A stretch of DNA of 10,604 nt from JBFFSQ01 sp041572275. Lineage in GTDB: Bacteria > Pseudomonadota > Gammaproteobacteria > SZUA-229. The stretch's first letter is position 1. Every line of letters starts with the position of its first letter. The stretch lies in NCBI GenBank assembly GCA_041572275.1, contig JBFFSQ010000099.1, positions 1 to 10,604 on the forward strand. The letters run 5' to 3'. The notes beneath the pieces were generated by a model, which had not been told where the DNA came from, searched no databases, and worked only from the letters and a program-made list of their open reading frames with translations. Positions 1-5,560 of this stretch are shown here, piece after piece. Position numbers and translations under genes: made by a program.

Positions 1-660
1 AGACACATTGTTGAGCTATTTTTTGTTTTTTAAGTCATAGCCCACAAAAATGGTCCGACGTAGTGTCTCAAAATACAGAAGAAATGCAATGTTTTATGCT
101 TAAAAAAATTCGATTGCATCTCAAATTTAATTAATAGCGCTGTTTAATGCTGAATAATGAATATGCTGCTATAGCAGTGTATTTTGATTTTTGACCTTGC
201 TCATTTTTTCAAAACTCAAACATGCGATGATATTTTGATTCTATATCAGTAACTGCTAATTATTTTCGCGCATTACAGCAAGTAATCGATTCGTCATTTA
301 TTTTTTTATTTACCTTTCATCTCTAATAAAAAAATTTTCATTCAATTAACACAATTGATTAACATTTTTGTGAACCGGAAATTCTTCCGGCTATAACACT
401 CAACTTATCCACAAGCCAGCCGGTGGGAATTTTTCCTTTTTTATATTTAACCTTCCCGAACACCACGCCCCCATTTGAAATAAATGACCCACCCATTCTA
501 TATAGCCATCAATAAACCAGTTATTCCTTAACTCACCAACTCTGGAACCCGAACGACCTGAATAATCATTATTAATCATGAGATAGACACTCCCCATACT
601 GTATTACGAGTAGATAGCCGTAAGATTTTGTACATTTGGCCTTATATTTCAGTTTTTCCC
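1..660. other. AT-rich stretch without a supportable gene
   Basis: No open reading frame here resembles a known protein. The longest, on the minus strand from 597 to 400 (65 codons, or 59 from the second ATG at 579), has a purine-rich GGGGAG ten bases ahead of that second ATG. Its product (rich in Trp and Gly, beginning MINNDYSGRSG) is not recognisable, so I do not call it. Visible structure includes a 12-base perfect palindrome CTGCTATAGCAG near 165-176, an inverted repeat TCAATT/AATTGA near 342-358, and a stem-loop CCGGAA-ATTC-TTCCGG at 375-390. The composition is markedly more AT-rich than the rest of the window. Confidence 0.5.
405..413 (+). promoter_or_regulatory. Single DnaA-box-like 9-mer
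   Basis: TTATCCACA matches the high-affinity Escherichia coli DnaA box exactly. It lies at the right edge of the AT-rich stretch and 15 bases after the stem-loop at 375-390. I found no second box close by, so this is more likely a chance match or an isolated DnaA site than an origin. Confidence 0.2.
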
Positions 661-664
661 CCTA

Positions 665-690
665 AGATCTCTCACGCTGTTCGAGATGAC
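665..690. repeat. Short palindromic intergenic repeat, copy 1
   Basis: The stretch carries ATCTC and GAGAT arms around TCACGCTGTTC. Read on the minus strand it has the form GTCATCTCGAACAGCGTGAG. Imperfect palindromes of this style are dispersed between genes in many bacterial genomes. A diverged relative lies at 886-910, which supports a repeat rather than chance. No coding potential is seen. Confidence 0.4.
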
Positions 691-774
691 AGAATGGCAG
701 AAGGTCAAGCTGGCACAGCCCAGATCGCCTGATTTGAACTGTTCAAGGAATCTAGCCACCCCTCATTAACCAGC

Positions 775-850
775 GTCACCCTGAGCGATGGCCGATGCCT
801 GCATGGGCGTAGGTAGTAGGGTAATGCAGGAGCTATTATCGAAGGATCTT
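775..850. repeat. Interrupted palindromic repeat with inner inverted repeat
   Basis: The outer ends read GTCACCCTGAGCGA (775-788) and TCGAAGGATCTT (839-850). These look like the two halves of a common bacterial intergenic repeat that normally sit close together. About 50 bases separate them here, and this insert contains its own inverted repeat, CCTGCAT (798-804) with ATGCAGG (824-830). The nesting suggests one mobile palindrome placed inside another. The link to the dispersed repeat family is from memory of such sequences, not from a search. Confidence 0.3.
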
Positions 851-885
851 ACTCATCAGGCCTTATTCTGGCCTTTTCCCGACAA

Positions 886-910
886 GACCCCTCACTTCGT
901 TCGGGATGTT
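886..910. repeat. Short palindromic intergenic repeat, copy 2
   Basis: CCCCTCACTTCGTTCGGGATG resembles the element at 665-690, sharing the CTCAC..TTCG..GATG frame with substitutions in both arms that keep the pairing potential. It sits directly before the tRNA-tail tandem repeats. Confidence 0.35.
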
Positions 911-993
911 AGGCGCGCAGCTGGGTATCTCAAGCTCGACCTACACCTGGATAAAAGCCAAAGTTCATCTCCGCAACACAAAAACCTGCCGTT

Positions 994-1063
994 TGGCGAG
1001 CTCTTTGTATTTGGCTGGGAAGCCAGAATTACTCGGCGCTTCCATGCACCTCGCCCTAAGGGC
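994..1063. repeat. tRNA-Gln-tail repeat unit, copy A (most decayed)
   Basis: This 70-base block matches copy B at 1214-1282 with roughly seven differences and one indel. Read on the minus strand it contains GCCC-TTA-GGGC, then a small hairpin GGTGC-ATGGAA-GCGCC, then GAGTAAT, then a degraded tRNA acceptor tail ending in CCCAGCCAAA. The tail runs into a decayed copy of the hairpin found after the intact tRNA. The G to T change in the GGTGC arm still allows a G-U pair in minus-strand RNA. Confidence 0.6.
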
Positions 1064-1192
1064 TCGCTTCGCTCATTCAAATCTACTAACGGCAAATTTG
1101 TCGAACCGTTCTTACGTGTGAAGATAACTCGTAAATTAACCATGCGAAGCATACTTATTGACCTGGAAAGCTTCTCACCCTACCCCCCCAAC

Positions 1193-1232
1193 AAACACAA
1201 AGGGCCCGCCGACTGGCGAGCCCTTTGTGTTT
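1193..1232 (-). terminator. Strong hairpin in repeat copy B, terminator-like
   Basis: Arms AAACACAAAGGGC (1193-1205) and GCCCTTTGTGTTT (1220-1232) pair perfectly over 13 bases, with a further GCC/GGC pairing inside the loop. The A/T-rich outer arms would give a U-rich 3' end on either strand. It occupies the same position relative to the tRNA tail fragment as the terminator behind the intact tRNA-Gln, so it appears to be a copied and diverged terminator. Confidence 0.55.
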
Positions 1233-1282
1233 GGCTGGGAACTAGGATTACTCGGCGCTTCCATGCGCCTCGCCCTACGGGC
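1214..1282. repeat. tRNA-Gln-tail repeat unit, copy B
   Basis: On the minus strand this block ends in ATCCTAGTTCCCAGCCAA, which is the T-stem end, acceptor strand, discriminator and CCA of the intact tRNA-Gln at 1405-1478, with a single C missing. It is preceded by GCCC-GTA-GGGC and a GGCGC-ATGGAA-GCGCC hairpin. The spacing from copy B to the tRNA locus is about 173 bases and from copy A to copy B about 220 bases. The same GGGTGAGAAGCT word follows both downstream hairpins (plus-strand positions 1169-1180 and 1343-1354), which shows that the whole unit, and not only the tail, was duplicated. Confidence 0.65.
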
Positions 1283-1308
1283 CAGGGCCAAAACAGCATG
1301 ACCCTGTT

Positions 1309-1331
1309 CTCGATTGCTCCGGGCAATCGAG
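1309..1331. repeat. Perfect 9-bp stem-loop inside the tandem unit
   Basis: CTCGATTGC (1309-1317) and GCAATCGAG (1323-1331) form a perfect stem with a five-base TCCGG loop. The adjacent word GTCGAACCG (1331-1339) recurs at 1100-1108 in the other unit, but this hairpin is not preserved there. No function is evident. Confidence 0.5.
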
Positions 1332-1373
1332 TCGAACCGGCTAGCTTCTCACCCCTCGACCCCCATCAAAAAC

Positions 1374-1404
1374 AAAAGGCCCGCTTGGGCGGGCCTTTTA
1401 TTTT
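1374..1404 (-). terminator. Intrinsic terminator after tRNA-Gln
   Basis: AAAAGGCCCGC (1374-1384) and GCGGGCCTTTT (1389-1399) make a perfect 11-bp stem closed by a four-base TTGG loop. On the minus strand the stem is followed by GTTTTTG, a usable U-tract. It begins six bases after the encoded CCA of the tRNA. The flanking A and T runs mean it could also act on plus-strand transcription. Confidence 0.8.
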
Positions 1405-1478
1405 TGGCTGGGGAACTAGGATTCGAACCTAGATTGACGGAGTCAGAGTCCGTAGTCCTGCCGTTGGACGATTCCCCA
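1405..1478 (-). tRNA. tRNA-Gln, anticodon CUG, CCA encoded
   Basis: The minus strand folds into a complete cloverleaf. The acceptor stem is TGGGGAA with TTCCCCA, the discriminator is G, and CCA is encoded. The D-arm is GTCC/GGAC. The anticodon stem ACGGA/TCCGT closes the loop CTCTGAC, whose positions 34-36 read CTG and decode CAG. The T-arm CTAGG/CCTAG carries the standard TTCGAAT loop. It lies 68 bases downstream of the rpsI stop codon on the same strand with a hairpin between, and no clear promoter is visible directly upstream, so read-through from the ribosomal operon or RNA processing may supply it. A terminator follows. Confidence 0.97.
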
Positions 1479-1485
1479 AAACTTG

Positions 1486-1510
1486 TGCGCCTGCAAAAAA
1501 TGCAGGCGCA
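1486..1510 (-). terminator. Hairpin between rpsI and tRNA-Gln
   Basis: TGCGCCTGCA (1486-1495) and TGCAGGCGCA (1501-1510) form a perfect 10-bp stem with an A5 loop on the plus strand (U5 on the minus). On the minus strand it is followed by CAAGTTTT, a poor U-tract interrupted by CAAG, and the tRNA begins eight bases after the stem. It may be a leaky terminator of the rplM-rpsI operon or a structure that separates mRNA from tRNA during processing. Confidence 0.55.
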
Positions 1511-1546
1511 GGTGCAACAAATAACCGTTGCAGGGGTAAACCGATC

Positions 1547-1939
1547 TTAACGTTTCGAGAACTGAGTAGCGCGACGTGCTTTGCGCAGGCCCACTTTCTT
1601 ACGTTCTACTTCACGTGCATCACGTGTTACGAAACCGGCTTTACGCAAAGGTGAACGCATGCTTTCATCATAAGCGATCAATGCACGGGTAATACCGTGA
1701 CGAATTGCTCCAGACTGACCAGTACCGCCACCACCTTTTACAGTGATATGGAAATCAAATTTATCAGCCATTTCAACCACATCCAGAGGCTGACGTACAA
1801 CCATGCGTGCAGTCTGACGACCAAAATACTGTTCGATTGGACGGCCGTTTACTTTGATCTCGCCATTACCAGGACGCATAAATACGCGAGCACTGGATGT
1901 TTTACGGCGACCTGTTGCGTAGTATTGGGTTTCTGCCAT
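1547..1939 (-). CDS. rpsI: 30S ribosomal protein S9
   Basis: The 130-residue product is a full-length bacterial S9, equal to the usual length. It opens with the typical AETQYYATGRRKTSSARVF block, has the central VKGGGGTGQSGAIRHGI segment, and ends in a basic tail finishing SKR. In known ribosomes that C-terminal tail reaches the decoding region of the small subunit and contacts P-site tRNA. The ATG at 1939 is preceded by TAGGAAT, a fair ribosome binding site, and lies 16 bases after the rplM stop codon, so the two genes are co-transcribed in the conserved order rplM-rpsI. A hairpin and then tRNA-Gln follow on the same strand. Confidence 0.98.
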   Translation of the reverse strand: MAETQYYATGRRKTSSARVFMRPGNGEIKVNGRPIEQYFGRQTARMVVRQPLDVVEMADKFDFHITVKGGGGTGQSGAIRHGITRALIAYDESMRSPLRKAGFVTRDAREVERKKVGLRKARRATQFSKR

Positions 1940-1955
1940 GAGTATTCCTACTTAC

Positions 1956-2384
1956 TTATATTTCCAGCGCTTTTGGCTGCTGGGCTGTATGTTTGTGTTC
2001 TGAACCGGCGTAAACTTTTAATTTACGGAACATTGCGCGACCCAGAGGATTTTTCGGCAACATGCCTTTCACGGCACGTTCGATGATCAACTCGGGTTTT
2101 TTGTCACGCAGTTTGTCAAAACTGATTGATTTGATACCACCTACATAACCGGTATGTGAGTAGTACATCTTATCGGTTTCTTTATTACCGGTCACACGTA
2201 CTTTTTCTGCATTAACAACAACTATGTAGTCGCCTGTGTCAACGTGTGGCGTATATTCTGCTTTATGCTTGCCCCTCAGACGGCGGGCAATTTCAGTCGC
2301 CATACGACCCAGTGTTTTGCCTTCTGCATCTATGATGTACCAGTCACGTTTAACTGTTTCTGGTTTGGCACTGAATGTTTTCAT
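1956..2384 (-). CDS. rplM: 50S ribosomal protein L13
   Basis: The 142-residue product matches full-length L13. Recognisable blocks are DWYIIDAEGKTLGRMATEIA near residue 14, YTPHVDTGDYIVVVNA near 44, HTGYVGGIKS near 77, and AVKGMLPKNPLGRAM near 106, followed by the KVYAGSEHKHTAQQP end. L13 is an early-assembly protein of the large subunit that binds 23S rRNA. The ATG at 2384 follows AGTAGGA at a suitable distance. A sigma70-type promoter is visible about 45 bases upstream. In E. coli the rplM leader is a site of autogenous control by L13; the leader here is only about 38 bases and I cannot identify the equivalent structure. Confidence 0.98.
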   Translation of the reverse strand: MKTFSAKPETVKRDWYIIDAEGKTLGRMATEIARRLRGKHKAEYTPHVDTGDYIVVVNAEKVRVTGNKETDKMYYSHTGYVGGIKSISFDKLRDKKPELIIERAVKGMLPKNPLGRAMFRKLKVYAGSEHKHTAQQPKALEI

Positions 2385-2428
2385 GTTGCTTGTCCTACTG
2401 GAAACACGCTTTAAAATCGAGGCCGGGT

Positions 2429-2457
2429 ATTTTATAGAAATAAAACTTTCAATACAA
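2429..2457 (-). promoter_or_regulatory. Probable sigma70 promoter of rplM-rpsI
   Basis: On the minus strand TTGTAT (2457-2452) and TAAAAT (2434-2429) are separated by exactly 17 bases. Transcription would start near 2422 and give a leader of about 38 bases before the rplM ATG. The -10 matches consensus at five of six positions, the -35 at three. Confidence 0.55.
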
Positions 2458-2581
2458 GCTGAATTACCCCGTATTTTTATTGTTTGTTCGAAACATCCGT
2501 TATCTCCACCAGCATCTGGTATAACTCATTGATTATTATTCGGTTTTTTAAAGTAATTGCTCAAAATCATTTCTGCGGGAC

Positions 2582-2610
2582 AAAAAAAAGCACGGTAGGG
2601 GATACCGTGC
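2582..2610 (-). terminator. Intrinsic terminator of the candidate small RNA
   Basis: GCACGGTA (2590-2597) and TACCGTGC (2603-2610) pair perfectly over eight bases around a five-base loop. On the minus strand the stem is followed directly by eight T residues (2589-2582). On the plus strand the following CTAAAAATAT would not terminate, so the element is directional. Confidence 0.85.
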
Positions 2611-2681
2611 CTAAAAATATACCACCAAAGGAGGATGGAGGAGTCATACATGAACCAAGCTTCTTGCCTGATTCAGAATAT
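2582..2681 (-). ncRNA. Candidate small RNA with anti-Shine-Dalgarno linker
   Basis: A transcript from about 2681 to 2582 on the minus strand would be close to 100 nt and has a clear three-part layout. First is a 10-bp stem-loop, TGAATCAGGC (2675-2666) with GCTTGGTTCA (2660-2651) around an AAGAA loop. Second is a pyrimidine-rich linker containing CTCCTCC (2643-2637) and CCTCCTTT (2634-2627). Third is an intrinsic terminator with eight T residues. The first stem contains two G-U pairs that exist only in minus-strand RNA, which supports this direction. CCTCCTT is identical to the 3' end of 16S rRNA, so the linker could pair with ribosome binding sites of mRNAs. A well-placed promoter precedes it. 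No known family is recognised; resemblance to CUCCUCC-motif RNAs of Alphaproteobacteria is in principle only. Confidence 0.7.
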
Positions 2682-2687
2682 AATTAA

Positions 2688-2716
2688 ATTCTAATAAACG
2701 GATTCAAGGATTGCAA
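2688..2716 (-). promoter_or_regulatory. Promoter of the candidate small RNA
   Basis: On the minus strand TTGCAA (2716-2711) and TAGAAT (2693-2688) are spaced by 17 bases. Each matches the sigma70 consensus at four or five of six positions. The predicted start near 2681 falls six bases before the first base of the 5' stem-loop, which is where a compact regulatory RNA would be expected to start. Confidence 0.6.
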
Positions 2717-2879
2717 GCCTTTGAATGAAAAATTTTTAACATTTTTCGTAACACCCGACAATGAAAGTTATTAAGCCATTGATAAATAGAAGAATTATTA
2801 AAAATAAAATGCATCTTGCTATACGAAAACCAGGGAAGCGGTACTTTAAAGCCTTTACTGCAGTGGATTCTGTATTTAA

Positions 2880-3191
2880 CTAACCGACCAACAATCGAGC
2901 AACTTTACGTCCATTGAGCAGGTGCTCCTCGATGATTTCATCAATATCCTGCTCATCAACATAGGTATACCAGGTATCTTCTGGATAGATCACCATGACA
3001 GGACCGACATCACAACGATCCAGACAACCCGCTGTATTGATACGTACCTGACCCTCACCCGACAGACCCAGGGATTTAATTTTAGCCTTGGCATATGCTC
3101 TTAATTTGCTCGCAGCCGCCTGCTCACAGCACAATTCACAACCTTCGCGCTTATTTGTGCAAAAAAATACATGATATTTGTAATAGGACAT
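2880..3191 (-). CDS. Thioredoxin-fold [2Fe-2S] ferredoxin
   Basis: The 103-residue product has the pattern of stand-alone thioredoxin-like [2Fe-2S] ferredoxins (COG3411 type). The N-terminus reads YKYHVFFCTN with Cys11. A second group GCELCC follows at residues 17-22, and a typical GCLDRCDVGPVMVIYPE block holds Cys56 and Cys60. These four positions (11, 21 or 22, 56, 60) would bind one cluster. The C-terminal half (WYTYVDEQDIDEIIEEHL) matches the helix that closes the fold. Members are soluble electron carriers of mostly unassigned partner. The start at 3191 is backed by GGGAGAGG six bases upstream. The gene diverges from glcF across a 228-base gap. The partner protein cannot be inferred from the sequence. 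Confidence 0.88.
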   Translation of the reverse strand: MSYYKYHVFFCTNKREGCELCCEQAAASKLRAYAKAKIKSLGLSGEGQVRINTAGCLDRCDVGPVMVIYPEDTWYTYVDEQDIDEIIEEHLLNGRKVARLLVG

Positions 3192-3291
3192 TGCGTGCCT
3201 CTCCCACTATTCTTTATGATGCCGTCGGCAATTCAAATACAAGGCTCACTCTGATGCAATGGTGATGTCTCGGTTTATTGAGTACTCGGGT

Positions 3292-3297
3292 TATAAT
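3292..3297 (+). promoter_or_regulatory. Possible -10 element upstream of glcF
   Basis: A perfect TATAAT lies in the 228-base gap between the divergent ferredoxin and glcF genes. No good -35 is found 16-18 bases upstream, so an activator may be needed if it is used. The resulting leader would be about 115 bases. The gap also has a small palindrome, GCAATC-A-GATTGC, near 3354-3366. Confidence 0.35.
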
Positions 3298-3419
3298 ACA
3301 AACCGGGTTGCAGCCAGCCTAAACCTCATTGCCATTCAAGATGACTGAAGCCAGCAATCAGATTGCTCCCGTGAAATAATTAAATAGTATACAGCGACAC
3401 CATATCAAAGCAGGTAAAA

Positions 3420-4649
3420 TTGGACACAGCAGTTACCCCCCGGGACCAACACCCGACAGGACTCGAAGATACCGATCTATGCGTGCTCTGTGGCATGTGC
3501 CTGCCCCATTGCCCGACTTATCGAGTCTATCAGAATGAGGCCGAATCCCCACGTGGGCGTATTTCCCTGATTCAGGCCTATGCCCGCGGCCAATTAACCG
3601 CTAACCCTCTCTTGATTGAGCACCTGGACCACTGCCTTGGCTGCATGGCCTGTGAAGCCATCTGTCCTTCCCGAGTACCCTATGGCCGATTAATGGCAAC
3701 GGCTCAACAACAGATAACAGCTCAAAAACCAAAAAATGTACTGCTTGAGCGTTTATTAAAAACCACTGCCCGTCCCGGCGGCCTGAATAACTATCAGCAG
3801 GCGCTACAGTGGTATAAAAAAAGCGGTTTGAACCGCTTAGCTCAATTGAGTTCAGCCCTACTACCCGACTCATTGAACAAAGCTCGCAAACTGGCTGACA
3901 GCGCCAGCCAAAATAAGCTGTCAACGCTCTATGAAACTCAACAAACCCAGAAAGGGCGAGTAGCCTTGTTCACCGGTTGCATGGGTACGACATTTGATAA
4001 CGAGACCCTGCTAGCCAGCATCAAACTACTAAACCATTGCGGCTACACCGTACTGATACCCGAACAGCAACACTGCTGCGGTGCACTCCATCAACGTAAC
4101 GGCCAGCCTGACGTCGCCAAAAAACTGATCACCAATAATCGGCAGCTGTTTCAATCACTTGATATTGAAACCATCATTTACACATCTTCAGGTTGTGGTG
4201 GCCAACTTGAAGCCAGCGAATTCACAACACCAACGACTGACATTCTAAGCTTCCTGCAACAACAGGCTGAGCTCACTAGCGAAGACTTCATACCTCTGCA
4301 GCAAACCCTGATCATTCATGAGAGCTGTACTCGAAAGAATGTTCTTAAACGCAGTGGCAGCAGCCAGTCATTGTTACAGCTGATTCCCGGACTCGAGTTC
4401 CTCTCCATTAAACACGACACCTTATGCTGCGGTGCCGGCGGCAGTCACCAGCTACTCTACCCTGAACTTGCTTCCAGCATTCTACAATTCAAACTTGATG
4501 ACCTGAAAATAATGCAGCCAGCCCTGCTGGTAAGTGACAACCTGAGTTGTAGTCTGCATATTCAGGATGGCCTGCAACAGCACAATATCGATATCACCAT
4601 CACTCATCCAGTCAGCATGCTAGCAAGACAACTTGAAAGCCGAGAGTGA
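3420..4649 (+). CDS. glcF: Glycolate oxidase iron-sulfur subunit GlcF
   Basis: The 409-residue product equals the family length (about 407 in E. coli). Two [4Fe-4S] motifs lie at the N-terminus: Cys21-x2-Cys24-x2-Cys27-x3-Cys31-Pro, and Cys72-x2-Cys75-x2-Cys78-x3-Cys82-Pro. Two cysteine-rich CCG domains follow, with CCG at residues 219-221 and 336-338, the latter in CCGAGGSHQLLYP. In the GlcDEF complex this subunit passes electrons from the flavin subunits towards the quinone pool at the membrane. The start is TTG at 3420, chosen because AGG stands five bases ahead and the first internal ATG already lies inside the first cluster motif. glcD and glcE are absent from the window. A related Fe-S oxidoreductase subunit (LutA or GlpC type) is the alternative, but the two N-terminal clusters plus length favour GlcF. 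Confidence 0.85.
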   Translation: MDTAVTPRDQHPTGLEDTDLCVLCGMCLPHCPTYRVYQNEAESPRGRISLIQAYARGQLTANPLLIEHLDHCLGCMACEAICPSRVPYGRLMATAQQQITAQKPKNVLLERLLKTTARPGGLNNYQQALQWYKKSGLNRLAQLSSALLPDSLNKARKLADSASQNKLSTLYETQQTQKGRVALFTGCMGTTFDNETLLASIKLLNHCGYTVLIPEQQHCCGALHQRNGQPDVAKKLITNNRQLFQSLDIETIIYTSSGCGGQLEASEFTTPTTDILSFLQQQAELTSEDFIPLQQTLIIHESCTRKNVLKRSGSSQSLLQLIPGLEFLSIKHDTLCCGAGGSHQLLYPELASSILQFKLDDLKIMQPALLVSDNLSCSLHIQDGLQQHNIDITITHPVSMLARQLESRE

Positions 4650-4707
4650 TTTTTGTACCGTTTTTAATATCTCAGCACACGCCAACTAATACGCGTAATG
4701 CACATGA

Positions 4708-4716
4708 TGTTATAAT
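4708..4716 (+). promoter_or_regulatory. Extended -10 promoter of coq7
   Basis: TGTTATAAT is an exact TGn-TATAAT extended -10 element. It lies 38 bases before the coq7 ATG, giving a leader of about 30 bases. No convincing -35 is present, which is usual for this promoter class. It lets coq7 be expressed separately from glcF, and no terminator is visible between the two genes. Confidence 0.55.
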
Positions 4717-4753
4717 TTTTAAAAATTGACCCAGTTCTATATGAGGTTGTTAC

Positions 4754-5392
4754 ATGCGCCACCTGTCACCCATCGACCAATTTATTACTCAGGCTGACCA
4801 TGCCCTTAGAACCGTACTAGGCAAACCTCGAATTACTGAGCGGCCGAATCCATCCAACGGTATCGAAGAGGCAAAACTGAATGATAGTGAACGCATTCGC
4901 TCAGCTGGCCTCATGCGAGTTAATCATGCAGGAGAGGTATCGGCGCAGGCTCTATATCAGGGCCAGGCACTGACCGCACGTCTGGACGAAGTACGTAGTA
5001 GCATGGAGCGTGCAGCACTGGAAGAGAATGACCATTTAGCCTGGACAGAACAACGCTTACAGGAACTGGGCAGCAATAAAAGTATTCTCAACCCAATCTG
5101 GTATGCTGGCTCTTTCGCCATTGGCGCTTTTGCCGGCGCCATCGGCGACAAATGGAGCCTGGGCTTTGTTGCTGAAACAGAGCACCAGGTGATTCGTCAT
5201 CTGGACAACCACCTGGAAAAACTGCCCGCCCAGGATCAGCGCAGTCAAATGATTTTAAAACAGATGAAGGAAGACGAAGCCCACCATGCAACTGTGGCTC
5301 TGGAAGGTGGGGGTGCAGCGCTACCGGGACCGGTTAAGACTTTGATGGCCGCCATGTCAAAAGTGATGACTACGTCAGCCTATTATATTTAG
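4754..5392 (+). CDS. coq7: Coq7-type demethoxyubiquinone hydroxylase
   Basis: The 212-residue protein is a di-iron carboxylate monooxygenase of ubiquinone synthesis. It hydroxylates 2-polyprenyl-3-methyl-6-methoxy-1,4-benzoquinone, the penultimate step, at the inner membrane. All expected iron ligands are visible: Glu61 (in NHAGEVSAQALY), Glu91 and His94 (ALEENDHLAW), Glu143 (AETEHQVIRHL), and Glu175 and His178 (KEDEAHHATVA). A Gly/Ala-rich hydrophobic segment near residues 117-132 is the likely membrane contact. The length is typical for gammaproteobacterial Coq7; enterobacteria use UbiF instead. The ATG at 4754 follows GAGG at a suitable distance. The gene is 104 bases behind glcF on the same strand, under its own extended -10 promoter. 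Confidence 0.96.
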   Translation: MRHLSPIDQFITQADHALRTVLGKPRITERPNPSNGIEEAKLNDSERIRSAGLMRVNHAGEVSAQALYQGQALTARLDEVRSSMERAALEENDHLAWTEQRLQELGSNKSILNPIWYAGSFAIGAFAGAIGDKWSLGFVAETEHQVIRHLDNHLEKLPAQDQRSQMILKQMKEDEAHHATVALEGGGAALPGPVKTLMAAMSKVMTTSAYYI

Positions 5393-5494
5393 TTGTTTGT
5401 GTAACATTTAAGCTAATCTTATTAAAAAGGGAGCAAGATATACTTTGGTAATAAGCTTTTTTAGCTTCTAAGCTAAATTGTAAAGATCTTTTAA

Positions 5495-5514
5495 GTTTCG
5501 CCAGCCGGTGAAAC
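5495..5514 (+). terminator. Stem-loop between coq7 and the receiver gene
   Basis: GTTTCGCC (5495-5502) and GGTGAAAC (5507-5514) form an 8-bp stem with one G-U pair that exists only in plus-strand RNA, closed by AGCC. This favours a role at the 3' end of the coq7 transcript, but no U-tract follows, so it may be a protective 3' structure and not a true terminator. A second small stem, TTAGCT-TCTA-AGCTAA, lies at 5461-5476. Confidence 0.3.
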
Positions 5515-5560
5515 CCAAAGCTTAATGAAGAGAATACTAAAAAGTATCTAAATGATTATA

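Noticed and set aside
400..597. Sixty-five-codon minus-strand reading frame
   Set aside because: The product is not recognisable and the frame covers the DnaA-box-like site. The only support is a distant purine-rich stretch before the second ATG.
788..1432. Long plus-strand open reading frame of 214 codons across the repeats
   Set aside because: It runs through the tandem repeats, two hairpins and into the antisense of tRNA-Gln. Its repeated ITRRFHAPRP phrase is only the translation of the repeat unit.
1314..1550. Plus-strand open reading frame over tRNA-Gln
   Set aside because: The LGFEPRLTESESVVLPLDDSP phrase is the well-known artefact of translating the antisense of tRNA-Gln; it crosses the terminator and the tRNA.
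2526..2651. Forty-one-codon minus-strand reading frame starting inside the small RNA
   Set aside because: It passes straight through the terminator and has no ribosome binding site; its ATG lies at the end of the 5' stem.
2650..2694. Fourteen-codon plus-strand reading frame with a very strong ribosome binding site (AAAGGAGG and GGAGGAG)
   Set aside because: The strong site is the complement of the CCUCC linker of the minus-strand small RNA. Directional G-U pairs and the U8 terminator favour the minus strand, and no plus-strand promoter or downstream gene is visible.
5495..5534. Possible remnant of a cyclic-di-GMP riboswitch (stem followed by CAAAGCTT)
   Set aside because: Only a short word resembles the class; the second arm and core residues are absent, and the element follows coq7 instead of preceding a gene.
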